Shown: positions 20,595 through 28,155 of the stretch, piece after piece | Position numbering within the stretch: position 1 is the stretch's first letter | How the letters are laid out: every line of letters begins with the position of its first letter | IMG/VR virus record: IMGVR_UViG_3300028844_001889 | Coordinates: 1-31,868 of that record | DNA length: 31,868 bases | Strand: one strand, 5' to 3' | Source of the DNA: a virus | Program-made: the position numbers and the translations under genes | Notes under the pieces: model-generated | The model's input: the letters and a program-made list of their open reading frames with translations, nothing else | Database searches by the model: none | What the model was told of the DNA's origin: nothing

Positions 20595-23515
20595 TATTTA
20601 ACACTCTTTTCTCTAAATATAATTTGTATATCGTTTATTTCAAAATCAGTAGCTACATCAGACCCAGAAAGTCGTAGTCCAAACCCTTTTATTTTATCAA
20701 AAGCTTTTTTATCGACAAACTCTGTCTTAGCTTTACGAATTGGTATATGAAGGGTTTTAAAGTCAACCTCAGAACTACCATCTAACGTAGCTAAAATCTC
20801 TTCAGTGCCATTATCTGTAAATCCATACAAATAAGCACCATCTCCATTTTTATAGCTTAAATACACGCTTATAATCTTTTTATCGACACTTGGCTTGCCA
20901 AACGTAAATTCTTTCGTTTTAAGGGCCATTTCGTCAATATTAAGGCCATTTGTGCCATCTGATGCTTGATTTAACTTACTTGGTAGTATATTAAGCTTAC
21001 GTAGTTCTACATTTGATGCATTGTATTCTTCCATCCAAAGCATTTTACCTTCATTGTCATTTACAATATTAGTAATATCTTTAGCTATAGTTGCTTTGCT
21101 TCTAAAAGATATTCCCCTAGATTTTAAATCATATGATAATAATGTTTGTTTATTACCAGCAGTTGCACTTCCTGTTAATAGATATATATTTTTTTGAGTA
21201 GGGTCATAACCTATAACGTTGTTATCGTTGTAATACGAATCCCACACTAAACGTTGTTGTCCATTTTTATCTAATAATAAATCTCTAATTTGTTTTCCGT
21301 CATATAAATAAAATCCAAACTTATTAAACCAAGCAATAAATCCTTCACCACGGACTACGTGATAATCTTTTTCGCATCCTTTGTATTCTAAGGTAGCTTC
21401 TAAAAACTCAATGTCTCTAGCTATGTTAATTACATACAAATGATTTCGTTTAAATTCTAATAATTTACTACCTAATGACTCTAATGCTATAATATCATCA
21501 CCATCGTTAATTTCCACATCTATTCTATTTTCAAAAGAAAATGTATCAAATGCATTAACACTTGATTTAAATATAGTATCATTAGCTGTTTTTAATTCTT
21601 TTGTTACTGGGTCTGTATAACTTACATTACCTACATAAAGTCTTCTATTTGCAACTGTACTCGTTTTATAACCAGTTCCAAAACCTCCTAATACAAACTC
21701 ATTTAACTTAATGTAAACTTCAGCTGATACATTTTCAGGTTTATCTTTTAGTTTAATACTTCCTAATGATACATGAGTAAAACCTGTAAGAGATATAAGT
21801 GCAGCTAAAGAACTAGGGTAAATAAAAAATGATTTTTCATCAGTAACACTATGCAAAACAGGATAAGCGTTGTAATAATCTTTACCAGCAGCATAACGAA
21901 TACCTTTCCTAAAATCTATTTCAAATAATAAATATTTAATTTTATTTTGAGCATAATCTTCTGCTGGTTCTACTTGCGAAGAATTTGTTAATGAATAGTT
22001 TCCTTTGTGTTCATTGTAATAAAGTTTAACACTTTTAATATTAGATAGATTTGGAACTCTTCCAAACATATTAACATTAATTGATTGATTTGCTTTACTT
22101 GATGTTAAAACTTTTTCTAATTTTAATTGACTACGTTGTCCATCTAAATAAACTATTTCACTATATACAGTAACTACATGTTCAGTTGTGCTAAAAAAAG
22201 TACCGCTATCGTCAGTCGGTAATAAGTTTCCATTTGTTGTAGCTCTATCACCGACCCATAACGAAATATGAAAAGGTCCTCTACCGCTTGTACCATTTCC
22301 AGCAAAAAGAATATCTGTACTTACTTGAGCTGAAGGTATACTAAATGTTTCTCCCCAAACAGCTCTATGTAATAATTGTATTTCATCTCCATTGGTATGT
22401 GAGCCACTAGTACCCCATAAACCTCTAGTAACAGTTAACGTCGAAGCTGCTACATAGGAAATTTTCATATATTCAGAATTTATTTTAATTATGTCACCTA
22501 TAACAAAACCAGCAGTGCTTGCAGGTGTAAGTACTGGGATAACTTCTGAAGTAATACTAACAAATGTTGAAATAGGATTAGATAATAATTCTGAAGTATT
22601 ATTGTGAACTACCACCTCATTAGTTGTAACATCTGGCAATTCTGTGTTTAATTGTTTCCAACCTACTTCTTTAGCAAATAAAGTTTGACCACCGTCCCAT
22701 TTATATATTTCTACATCTGAATCAACTGTACTAAAAAAATAACTTCCTGAATAAGCAGAAAAAGTAATAGTTTTAGTAGTAGCGTTGTAACCTGTTATTA
22801 TAATTGGATTAGAAAAAAATGTAATAGGAAAACTTCCAGTAGATACTTTTTTTAATTTAATGCTATCTCCAACATTAAATGCATGTGTTCCAGTATGAAC
22901 AATTTCAGTAGAACCTGTAATTAAAGTGTCTCCGTCTGCTAAATGTACATCATTATTAGCTGTTGAAGTGTTGCTAAATAAAATACCACCTACATCTAAT
23001 TCTACTTTAAATCCAAGGTTGTATTCTTCGTTTACATGTTTAATTTTTATAGGTTTATTGCCTTCGTTAAATTCAGTAGGGGTAATACGTACAACACCAT
23101 CAACAGCATTATAAGTTACAGGAGAATATGTATCTCCATATGTAAACGTTTTTGTTCCGTAAGCTACGTCATTTAGTTTAAAGACTTTAACTAAACCACT
23201 ATTTTGTGCTGGTGACGTTTCAGCTTTTGATGTATTTATAAATAAAAACTCGTTGTTTTCAAAAAATGCTGTTGTATCATCAATATCATAATCAGCATTA
23301 AACTGAAATAACCCATTACCATAAGTAAGGGGAGTTGCAAAGTCTGCTGTTTGACTTGCGTAGTCTACAGCAGCACCCATTATTTTTAGTTTTCCAGGTG
23401 TTTCGATAGACAAACTATCTAACACTTGAAACTGATTATCATCTATATCACGAGGATTCGTTTTGTTATTTAATCCACCACTATAGTTTGATATGTTTAA
23501 TATTCCTTTTGCCAC
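20594..23515 (-). CDS. Large tail/neck (stabilisation-type) structural protein
   Basis: A 973-aa protein beginning MAKGILNISNYSGGLNNKTNPRDIDDNQF. The GGLNNKTNPRDI start is typical of podovirus and crAss-like tail stabilisation or hub proteins. It is beta-rich throughout, with a module INSEYMKISYVAASTLTVTRG (around residues 345-365) found in many phage tail proteins, and a later beta-propeller-like region (WFNKFGFYLYDGKQI). It probably forms part of the short tail or neck. It starts at GTG 23515, preceded by AGGA, and its start lies inside the small ORF upstream. Confidence 0.7.
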   Translation of the reverse strand: MAKGILNISNYSGGLNNKTNPRDIDDNQFQVLDSLSIETPGKLKIMGAAVDYASQTADFATPLTYGNGLFQFNADYDIDDTTAFFENNEFLFINTSKAETSPAQNSGLVKVFKLNDVAYGTKTFTYGDTYSPVTYNAVDGVVRITPTEFNEGNKPIKIKHVNEEYNLGFKVELDVGGILFSNTSTANNDVHLADGDTLITGSTEIVHTGTHAFNVGDSIKLKKVSTGSFPITFFSNPIIITGYNATTKTITFSAYSGSYFFSTVDSDVEIYKWDGGQTLFAKEVGWKQLNTELPDVTTNEVVVHNNTSELLSNPISTFVSITSEVIPVLTPASTAGFVIGDIIKINSEYMKISYVAASTLTVTRGLWGTSGSHTNGDEIQLLHRAVWGETFSIPSAQVSTDILFAGNGTSGRGPFHISLWVGDRATTNGNLLPTDDSGTFFSTTEHVVTVYSEIVYLDGQRSQLKLEKVLTSSKANQSINVNMFGRVPNLSNIKSVKLYYNEHKGNYSLTNSSQVEPAEDYAQNKIKYLLFEIDFRKGIRYAAGKDYYNAYPVLHSVTDEKSFFIYPSSLAALISLTGFTHVSLGSIKLKDKPENVSAEVYIKLNEFVLGGFGTGYKTSTVANRRLYVGNVSYTDPVTKELKTANDTIFKSSVNAFDTFSFENRIDVEINDGDDIIALESLGSKLLEFKRNHLYVINIARDIEFLEATLEYKGCEKDYHVVRGEGFIAWFNKFGFYLYDGKQIRDLLLDKNGQQRLVWDSYYNDNNVIGYDPTQKNIYLLTGSATAGNKQTLLSYDLKSRGISFRSKATIAKDITNIVNDNEGKMLWMEEYNASNVELRKLNILPSKLNQASDGTNGLNIDEMALKTKEFTFGKPSVDKKIISVYLSYKNGDGAYLYGFTDNGTEEILATLDGSSEVDFKTLHIPIRKAKTEFVDKKAFDKIKGFGLRLSGSDVATDFEINDIQIIFREKSVK

Positions 23516-23621
23516 GAAGGTTTATCCTTTTTGTTTTTTTACTACTTAAATTAAATTTTCTTCTTGTAGAATTAATAGATACTCCTTGTACTGGATTTCC
23601 GATGTCTTTACTTGTTACCAT
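23481..23621 (-). CDS. 46-aa basic ORF overlapping two genes
   Basis: ATG 23621 has GGGGAG about 9 nt upstream and lies 14 nt inside the end of the metallophosphoesterase gene. The product (MVTSKDIGNPVQGVSINSTR... ending KHIKL) is strongly basic in its second half. It runs 35 nt past the GTG start of the 973-aa tail gene, as is common in this genome. It fills an otherwise empty 92-nt gap with a good ribosome site, so I judge it real. Function unknown. Confidence 0.5.
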   Translation of the reverse strand: MVTSKDIGNPVQGVSINSTRRKFNLSSKKTKRINLRGKRNIKHIKL

Positions 23622-24375
23622 CTATAATTTCTCCCCATACACTAGTTTTACCATCTCTTATTTCTACAGTCTCTACTTTAAATTCACCATTGTCATACCA
23701 ATCAACAATAGCAAATGCGTGACCCCAGTTATGTAATCTACCTTTTAGCCACTTATTACTCTCATGAGACATATCTTTTAAACACCCCATAGACCAAGCA
23801 CCAATATTGCTATTAAGCTTTGTCATAGTATGTCGTTGTATGTCATGTACGTGTCCATACATTACATTCTCTCCATAAGTCTCTAAATGCTTTTTTGCAT
23901 GGTATGTTGTTGCAAACGCACCATGAAAGAATACCAACTTACCTACTTGGATTGGTAAGTTGTATTCCGTGTATTTGTATCCTCTTTCTTTAATCCTACA
24001 CGCTTCAAAAAAGTTGTAGTTATCAAGATAAGGATACTTATTAGCAAAATTATCCAACCAGATATCGTGATTGCCTTGAAGTAAATACTTTTCTTTACAT
24101 CCGATTTCTTCAAGCACTTCATCCCATTCATCTAATCCTTCATTTACTAATCTAATATCTTCATCTACAATAGGTAGTTGAAACTCTAATGGTGGTAACT
24201 TCTTGTCTTTATATCTCCAAGCAGAACAAGACTCCCACTCTCCTACGTCTCCTAAATTAACAAAAACTGTAGGCTTTACTTTTAGTATTGCTTTTTTAAC
24301 ACATTCAACTGCAGCTCTATCCTCTAAAGGGTAATGCTGGTCAGGTATTACAATTCCACGTTTTTTAAGTTTCAA
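23608..24375 (-). CDS. Calcineurin-like metallophosphoesterase
   Basis: A 255-aa protein with all the dimetal phosphoesterase motifs in order: PDQHYP (D11, H13), NLGDVGEWES, LQGNHDIW, FFHGAF and YGHVHDIQ. Such enzymes hydrolyse phosphomono- or diesters, including nucleic-acid ends, cyclic nucleotides and protein phosphates. The aromatic C-terminal part (HNWGHAFAIVDWYDNGEF) matches the phage-encoded group often found near structural genes. AGGAGG lies 6 nt before ATG. The substrate is unknown; DNA-end processing or turnover of a host signalling nucleotide are possible. Confidence 0.8.
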   Translation of the reverse strand: MKLKKRGIVIPDQHYPLEDRAAVECVKKAILKVKPTVFVNLGDVGEWESCSAWRYKDKKLPPLEFQLPIVDEDIRLVNEGLDEWDEVLEEIGCKEKYLLQGNHDIWLDNFANKYPYLDNYNFFEACRIKERGYKYTEYNLPIQVGKLVFFHGAFATTYHAKKHLETYGENVMYGHVHDIQRHTMTKLNSNIGAWSMGCLKDMSHESNKWLKGRLHNWGHAFAIVDWYDNGEFKVETVEIRDGKTSVWGEIIDGNK

Positions 24376-24394
24376 CGAAACCTCCTATTAATTC

Positions 24395-24547
24395 TTATTT
24401 AAGTGCTTTTTTAATTTCTGCAAAAAGCTTGTCATCTAATTTATTTGAAGACTTAGCAACTAAGTGTTCTCCTAAATGTAATACGATAGCTTTTAGTAAC
24501 TTTTCAGTTCCTAGCTTTGCAAGTAACTTTCCTAATATAGGTCCCAT
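24395..24547 (-). CDS. 50-aa amphipathic helical small protein
   Basis: ATG 24547 shares its A with the upstream stop (TAATG) and is preceded by AGGAGA 7-8 nt away. The product starts MGPILGKLLAKLGTEKLLKA and ends FAEIKKALK. Regular leucine/lysine spacing suggests an amphipathic, membrane-active helix, somewhat like small pinholin or class-II lysis peptides, but there is no clear full transmembrane span. It is encoded between a coiled-coil protein and the metallophosphoesterase. Function unknown. Confidence 0.55.
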   Translation of the reverse strand: MGPILGKLLAKLGTEKLLKAIVLHLGEHLVAKSSNKLDDKLFAEIKKALK

Positions 24548-24750
24548 TATTTTTCTCCTGGTTCACATGATTCTTCACACGCTTCAAGGCCTTTTATATA
24601 TCCCTGGTGTTCAATAATCATTTGTTTAATTTCTGCTAATCTACCATTAGCACTTTCTAACTCTTTAACAAGTTCGTTATGTTGTTCTACCATAGATTCC
24701 ATTTTTTCCATAGCTTCTTGTTTCAAGTCCACTTTTGCTTCTTTAGCCAT
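24547..24750 (-). CDS. Small coiled-coil protein
   Basis: A 67-aa protein whose residues 5-55 form a continuous heptad-like coiled coil (MEKMESMVEQHNELVKELES), ending CEESCEPGEK with two cysteines. It is probably an oligomeric structural or scaffold element; no family is identified. The stop overlaps the next start. It lies between the basic small-protein cluster and the 50-aa gene. Confidence 0.6.
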   Translation of the reverse strand: MAKEAKVDLKQEAMEKMESMVEQHNELVKELESANGRLAEIKQMIIEHQGYIKGLEACEESCEPGEK

Positions 24751-24772
24751 TATTCATACTTCCTTATGTTGT

Positions 24773-25063
24773 TTACCATTTAACTTTATCTGCCCAATAA
24801 GCAGCAGACATCTTGCCTTTAGCAATGTTTTTACCGTGACGTGCTTTAAAGCTTTTTCTTCTAGCTTTTTGTTTAGCAGATTCACCTTTTTTAGGTTTAC
24901 CTGCTGTTTTTACACCTTGTTGTCCAAATCGTATAGTTTTTACTTTATCACCTGATTTAGCCACTACTACATGTGACTTAGTTTTATGTCCAGGAGTTCT
25001 TTTAGGTTTATTATAACCACTAACTCCTGCTCTTTTTAATCTAGAATCTTTAGCTTTAGCCAT
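24773..25063 (-). CDS. Conserved basic small phage protein (DUF5872-like)
   Basis: A 96-aa protein rich in Lys, Arg and Gly: DSRLKRAGVSGYNKPKRTP, SHVVVAKSGDKVKTIRFGQQG and KARHGKNIAKGKMSAAYWAD are recognisable blocks of a conserved phage/marine family that I associate with DUF5872. The family has no firm function; its charge suggests nucleic-acid or capsid binding. It starts in a TAATG overlap with the upstream 44-aa gene and is the largest of a chain of four basic proteins. Probably packaged with DNA or involved in condensation (inference). Confidence 0.75.
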   Translation of the reverse strand: MAKAKDSRLKRAGVSGYNKPKRTPGHKTKSHVVVAKSGDKVKTIRFGQQGVKTAGKPKKGESAKQKARRKSFKARHGKNIAKGKMSAAYWADKVKW

Positions 25064-25197
25064 TACTTTTTACCCTTTTTAACAATTTTTTTAATTTTAC
25101 CGTTATGGGTCCTAGCAAATTTATGTGTTTTGGTTTCTCTAATAAGAGTGCCGCTATAACGTTTGCCACCCCAATTCCAACTTACTTTTTTAGCCAT
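25063..25197 (-). CDS. 44-aa basic small protein
   Basis: ATG 25197 overlaps the upstream stop (TAATG) and its own stop overlaps the next start the same way. The product begins MAKKVSWNWGGKRYSGTLIR and ends KIVKKGKK. It has high Lys/Arg and aromatic residues (W7, W9, Y14), suitable for nucleic-acid binding. No named family. Coupled translation on both sides makes it credible despite its size. Confidence 0.6.
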   Translation of the reverse strand: MAKKVSWNWGGKRYSGTLIRETKTHKFARTHNGKIKKIVKKGKK

Positions 25198-25331
25198 TAC
25201 CCTTGTCCTCTATTGCGTTTTTTATAGTACTTTTTACTTAACTTATTACCGAACTTAGTGTTATTTGACATACCTTGACGAGTCTTCTTTTTTCCATTAG
25301 TTCTTCTAACTTGCTGTCCAACTCCACGCAT
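25197..25331 (-). CDS. 44-aa Arg/Lys/Asn-rich small protein
   Basis: ATG 25331 starts MRGVGQQVRRTNGKKKTRQG and the protein ends YYKKRNRGQG, with about 17 Lys/Arg in 44 residues. The stop overlaps the next gene as TAATG. No strong AGGAG-type site precedes it; the upstream AACTAGGTTAAATT is a weak match. Likely disordered and nucleic-acid binding (inference). Part of the basic protein chain at 24773-25438. Confidence 0.55.
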   Translation of the reverse strand: MRGVGQQVRRTNGKKKTRQGMSNNTKFGNKLSKKYYKKRNRGQG

Positions 25332-25351
25332 GGTATGTAATTTAACCTAGT

Positions 25352-25438
25352 TTATTTCTTTTTCCTAGTAGTTTTTTTCTTACCTTTTTTAGGCGGTCTT
25401 CCTCTTTTACTACCGTATGTTCCTTTACCTTTTGGCAT
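25352..25438 (-). CDS. 28-aa basic micro-protein (MPKGKGTYGSKRGRPPKK type)
   Basis: ATG 25438 encodes MPKGKGTYGSKRGRPPKK followed by a Lys-rich tail. The start MPKGKGTYGSK-x-GRPPKK recurs as a small ORF in many tailed-phage structural regions; this is from memory of the family. GRPPKK resembles an AT-hook (minor-groove-binding GRP core), which would suit AT-rich DNA. A GGAGG site lies just upstream, only 3-4 nt from ATG. It heads the basic cluster. Confidence 0.6.
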   Translation of the reverse strand: MPKGKGTYGSKRGRPPKKGKKKTTRKKK

Positions 25439-25446
25439 AATGCCTC

Positions 25447-25827
25447 CTATTTAACTTCTTTTCTAATACTTTCTATAATAGTTCTTTCATCAAAGCTCAT
25501 ACTAATACCAGGTTCAAATCTTTTAACTTCCTTACCTTCTTTTAATACTATAATAGTTGGTACTATTGTAATGTTCCATTCTTTTGCTATAGTAGCACCA
25601 ATGTTTTTGTTTTCAATGTCTATTTCAGCTACATAACATAGTTGAGATAGTTGTTCTGTACGCACTCTATTTTGATAGTTCCAAGATGCATTTACCTGTA
25701 CTACTGCACAATTTTGTACATTTAATAGTTGCACATCTGTAAAACTATCCAAAGAAACAGATTGCGAGTATAGTGACGAGGTAAATAACCCAAGCACCAA
25801 TACTAACGATTGTATATATTTTACCAT
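25447..25827 (-). CDS. Secreted thioredoxin-fold protein lacking the CxxC pair
   Basis: A 126-aa protein with a signal-peptide-like N-terminus (MVKYIQSLVLVLGLFTSSLYSQ, cleavage around 20-22). The mature part follows the thioredoxin plan: strand AVVQVNASW (41-49), WNYQNR where thioredoxins have WCxxC, a second strand VAEIDIENK, the cis-Pro motif ITIVPTIIVLKEGKEVKRF (P90) and a final helix. Both active-site cysteines are replaced by Asn (N50, N53); two other cysteines (C40, C64) remain and could pair with each other. A redox role at the usual site is therefore unlikely; a binding or periplasmic role is possible. It lies between the TM/coiled-coil gene and the basic cluster. Confidence 0.65.
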   Translation of the reverse strand: MVKYIQSLVLVLGLFTSSLYSQSVSLDSFTDVQLLNVQNCAVVQVNASWNYQNRVRTEQLSQLCYVAEIDIENKNIGATIAKEWNITIVPTIIVLKEGKEVKRFEPGISMSFDERTIIESIRKEVK

Positions 25828-25834
25828 TTCTCAC

Positions 25835-26134
25835 CTACTTGTTATTCATGTTTAATAGAGTCTCGTTAATCATCTTTGTATCTTCTTTAACAGAATCTAC
25901 TTTTTCTTCAAGCTTCTCTACTTTGTCTTCTGTATTCATAATACTATTACGTATCATTTGGTCTTTTAAATCATACTCTGTTCTACTTACAGGAGGTTCA
26001 GGTAATTTTTTAGCTTCTTCTATATCAGCTTGCAAATTAAACCATAATCCTACTACCATAAATATTGTAACTCCTATACTAACTGCAGTCTCTAAACTTA
26101 ATGTAAATTTACTGTCTTTACTCAGCTCTGCCAC
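25835..26134 (-). CDS. Small membrane-anchored coiled-coil protein
   Basis: A 99-aa protein with a single membrane span at about 14-34 (LETAVSIGVTIFMVVGLWFNL), then a Pro-rich linker (KLPEPPVSR) and a C-terminal coiled coil (about 55-98, EDKVEKLEEKVDSVKED). One TM plus a coiled coil fits a holin- or i-spanin-type lysis protein or a tail-tip membrane protein. It precedes the secreted thioredoxin-fold gene, so the pair may act at the envelope. Identity as a holin or spanin is a guess. Confidence 0.6.
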   Translation of the reverse strand: MAELSKDSKFTLSLETAVSIGVTIFMVVGLWFNLQADIEEAKKLPEPPVSRTEYDLKDQMIRNSIMNTEDKVEKLEEKVDSVKEDTKMINETLLNMNNK

Positions 26135-26150
26135 TTTATCCCCCTATGTT

Positions 26151-26765
26151 TTATGGAAAACCTCCACCACTGTCATCAAAATTATTTTGAACTAACCCTG
26201 GTGTTGTCTCTCCCTCTGCGACTATTTTAATTGTTCTATTACTTGTTTCATGTAACGAGCTATGTTGTACGTATTTAAATCTACAATACAACGTACCGCT
26301 ACCGTTAATACTAACAGCAGTACCAAAATTACCAGTACCACTATTAACAGTTCTATATGTAGCACTATTGTTTGGAAATCCCGAGGTAGACGTTGCTACA
26401 GACAATCCACCTCTTACTACTCCACTATTTAATGTGTAATACACATCTATAACATCATTAGTAAACCCTGTAAATGTAATACTTCTATTATAATAGTTTG
26501 TACCACCTGGATTAGACCCAATGCTTTGAGTACCAGCACTCCAAGTACCATAAGAAGTATTAGTTAAGTCATGGTCATAACTATAAAACTCAGACATTGC
26601 ATGGGGAGCAGAACCATCTGGTCTGTTTGCCGATGCATTTTCAGTATTAATAGTTACAAACGTACCATCAGATATATCTTTTAACGAAGCATTGATTTCA
26701 TTTTCATTGCCTGTTTCTGTGTATATATCATTAATACTAATTTGTCCTGATGCTGGTAAAGTCAT
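26151..26765 (-). CDS. Tail-fibre/surface-associated beta-rich protein
   Basis: A 204-aa protein beginning MTLPASGQISINDIYTETG, an N-terminal block common to many marine phage tail or appendage proteins (LPASGxISxxDI). The rest is Gly/Ser/Thr/Asn-rich with alternating beta patterns and no charged core, ending GLVQNNFDDSGGGFP. A short MSEFYSYDH motif around residue 72 matches the family's conserved centre. It follows the fibre genes and is probably a distal appendage or adhesion protein. Confidence 0.6.
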   Translation of the reverse strand: MTLPASGQISINDIYTETGNENEINASLKDISDGTFVTINTENASANRPDGSAPHAMSEFYSYDHDLTNTSYGTWSAGTQSIGSNPGGTNYYNRSITFTGFTNDVIDVYYTLNSGVVRGGLSVATSTSGFPNNSATYRTVNSGTGNFGTAVSINGSGTLYCRFKYVQHSSLHETSNRTIKIVAEGETTPGLVQNNFDDSGGGFP

Positions 26766-26768
26766 TTA

Positions 26769-27017
26769 TTACTCAGCGTCTCTTATTGCTTTGTATGCTA
26801 CAATGTCTGCTTCTAATTCAACTACTAATGCTTCAGCTGTTGCTAATTGTGATTCTGCATTTGAAATTGCATCATCAACTGGTAATACATCAGTATAGTC
26901 TACTACTGTAACATTGTTACCTGACGCATTTTGCATTACTCTAGTGTGTTTGATTTCAACTTGTTTTCCCATAGTAGCTGCTGCTTCTACTGCTTTTTCT
27001 GCTATTACTTTAGCCAT
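26769..27017 (-). CDS. Small fibre-associated helical protein
   Basis: An 82-aa protein with an Ala-rich helical start (AEKAVEAAATMGKQVE), a central beta pair (RVMQNASGNNVTVVDY) and a C-terminal coiled coil (ISNAESQLATAEALVVELEADI). It is encoded directly after the S74 chaperone end of the tail fibre (1-nt gap) and before the appendage protein, where fibre-assembly or attachment factors usually lie. No named family is recognised. Confidence 0.55.
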   Translation of the reverse strand: MAKVIAEKAVEAAATMGKQVEIKHTRVMQNASGNNVTVVDYTDVLPVDDAISNAESQLATAEALVVELEADIVAYKAIRDAE

Positions 27018-27018
27018 T

Positions 27019-28155
27019 TTACTCTCCTATTTGTGTTTTGAGTCCATCTATTTCTTCTTTTAATTCCTTTATCGACTCTATTAATAAGGGAATTAATTTT
27101 TCATATTTTACTGTTAAATAGTTTTCTCCAGACTTCGATGTAATTTCTCCTGAAAATTCATCAGTTTCCATATCAACTGCAGCTAATGTTACTGCTTCTG
27201 GTAAAACCTTTTCAACTTGTTGTGCAGAAACACCAGCTTGTCTTTTACCTTTATTGGTATAACCAAGCTCTTCTGCTAATTCATTTTCTTCATAAATAAA
27301 TCCTTCTAATGACATTACTTTATCTACAGCATTGTCAATAGTTTCTATCTTTGTTTTTAATCTTTCATCTGAATAGTAAGCAGTAACATCTCCAGTAGCA
27401 GCTATTTGATTTGCAACATAAAAAGCTTTACTATTATATACTCTTACCCAAGTAGTATCTATCATACGAATACCACCACCATAAGTACCATTATACCAAC
27501 CAGTAGCTCCTGAAGACCTAAACCAATTAGAAGCACCTATAGAATTAGCATTACCGTGAGCATATCCTAAATCAATTCTACTTCCAGTAAGAGTTCCAGT
27601 AAATGTATCATTAGCATCACTTCTTAAAAATTGACTACTATCTATATTGTCTAATAACGCTGCGTTAGACGCAGTTCCATTTAAAGACGCAGTAATTGTA
27701 GTTCCAGTAAATTGTATATAATTAGAACCGCTTGTATACCATCTTTGAGTACCACCAGTTCCACCTAGTGTTTGGAGTTTAAATCCGTTATCTGTATCAC
27801 ATCTTAAAACATTGTAAGCAGTACCACTACTACTAGCTGTAAAAGTTAAAGCAGTATTGTTATTAGTATCCCACGAACCTCCGTAATTACCAGCTGCCTG
27901 AAAATAATTTTTTGACCAAATACTTACTTCCCCTATTGCACCTCTTGGAGTACCATTGGTAACCCACACCATTTGGTGCCCACCAGCCATATTTCCACCA
28001 GTAGTATTATTAGTATGCTTATAAGCTAAACCATAAAGATTACCAAAGTTAAAGATTACCAAAGTTTGTTCCTGATGCGTGGTTTTTATATGCAGTTCCC
28101 ATTGACCAAATATGGTCGGTTTTAGCAGGGTCATAAACACCAAATACGCCTTCAT
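27019..28155 (-). CDS. Tail fibre, C-terminal fragment with S74 intramolecular chaperone
   Basis: A 378-aa frame whose genuine fibre sequence starts at NFGNLYGLAYKH (about 28066 downward). The first ~35 residues (MKAYLVFMTLL...) are the wrong-frame reading of the upstream fibre and not a believable start. The C-terminal part, YSDERLKTKIETIDNAV...FIYEENELAEELG...RQAGVSAQQVEKVLPEAV, is the Peptidase_S74 endosialidase-type chaperone, which helps the trimer fold and then cuts itself off. The preceding part is Gly/Ser-rich beta fibre with a WFRSSGATGWYNGTYGGGI block. A 16-bp duplication separates it from its N-terminal half. Confidence 0.75.
   Translation of the reverse strand: MKAYLVFMTLLKPTIFGQWELHIKTTHQEQTLVIFNFGNLYGLAYKHTNNTTGGNMAGGHQMVWVTNGTPRGAIGEVSIWSKNYFQAAGNYGGSWDTNNNTALTFTASSSGTAYNVLRCDTDNGFKLQTLGGTGGTQRWYTSGSNYIQFTGTTITASLNGTASNAALLDNIDSSQFLRSDANDTFTGTLTGSRIDLGYAHGNANSIGASNWFRSSGATGWYNGTYGGGIRMIDTTWVRVYNSKAFYVANQIAATGDVTAYYSDERLKTKIETIDNAVDKVMSLEGFIYEENELAEELGYTNKGKRQAGVSAQQVEKVLPEAVTLAAVDMETDEFSGEITSKSGENYLTVKYEKLIPLLIESIKELKEEIDGLKTQIGE
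28034..28066. repeat. 16-bp tandem duplication that splits the tail-fibre gene
   Basis: AAAGATTACCAAAGTT occurs twice in perfect tandem (28035-28050 and 28051-28066), and one flanking base extends the period to 28034. Sixteen is not a multiple of three, so the fibre reading frame is shifted by one. Removing one copy joins GTNFGNL directly to YGLAYKH in one frame. The two ORFs share the same NFGNL reading at the copies, which is proof of the duplication. Confidence 0.92.

Noticed and set aside
26996-27018. Terminator or promoter between the fibre and the next gene
   Set aside because: The gap is 1 nt and no hairpin with a T-run is visible.
28049-28155. Two independent fibre genes overlapping by 107 nt
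   Set aside because: The first residues of the downstream frame are a shifted reading of fibre sequence, and removing one 16-bp copy joins the two frames exactly.
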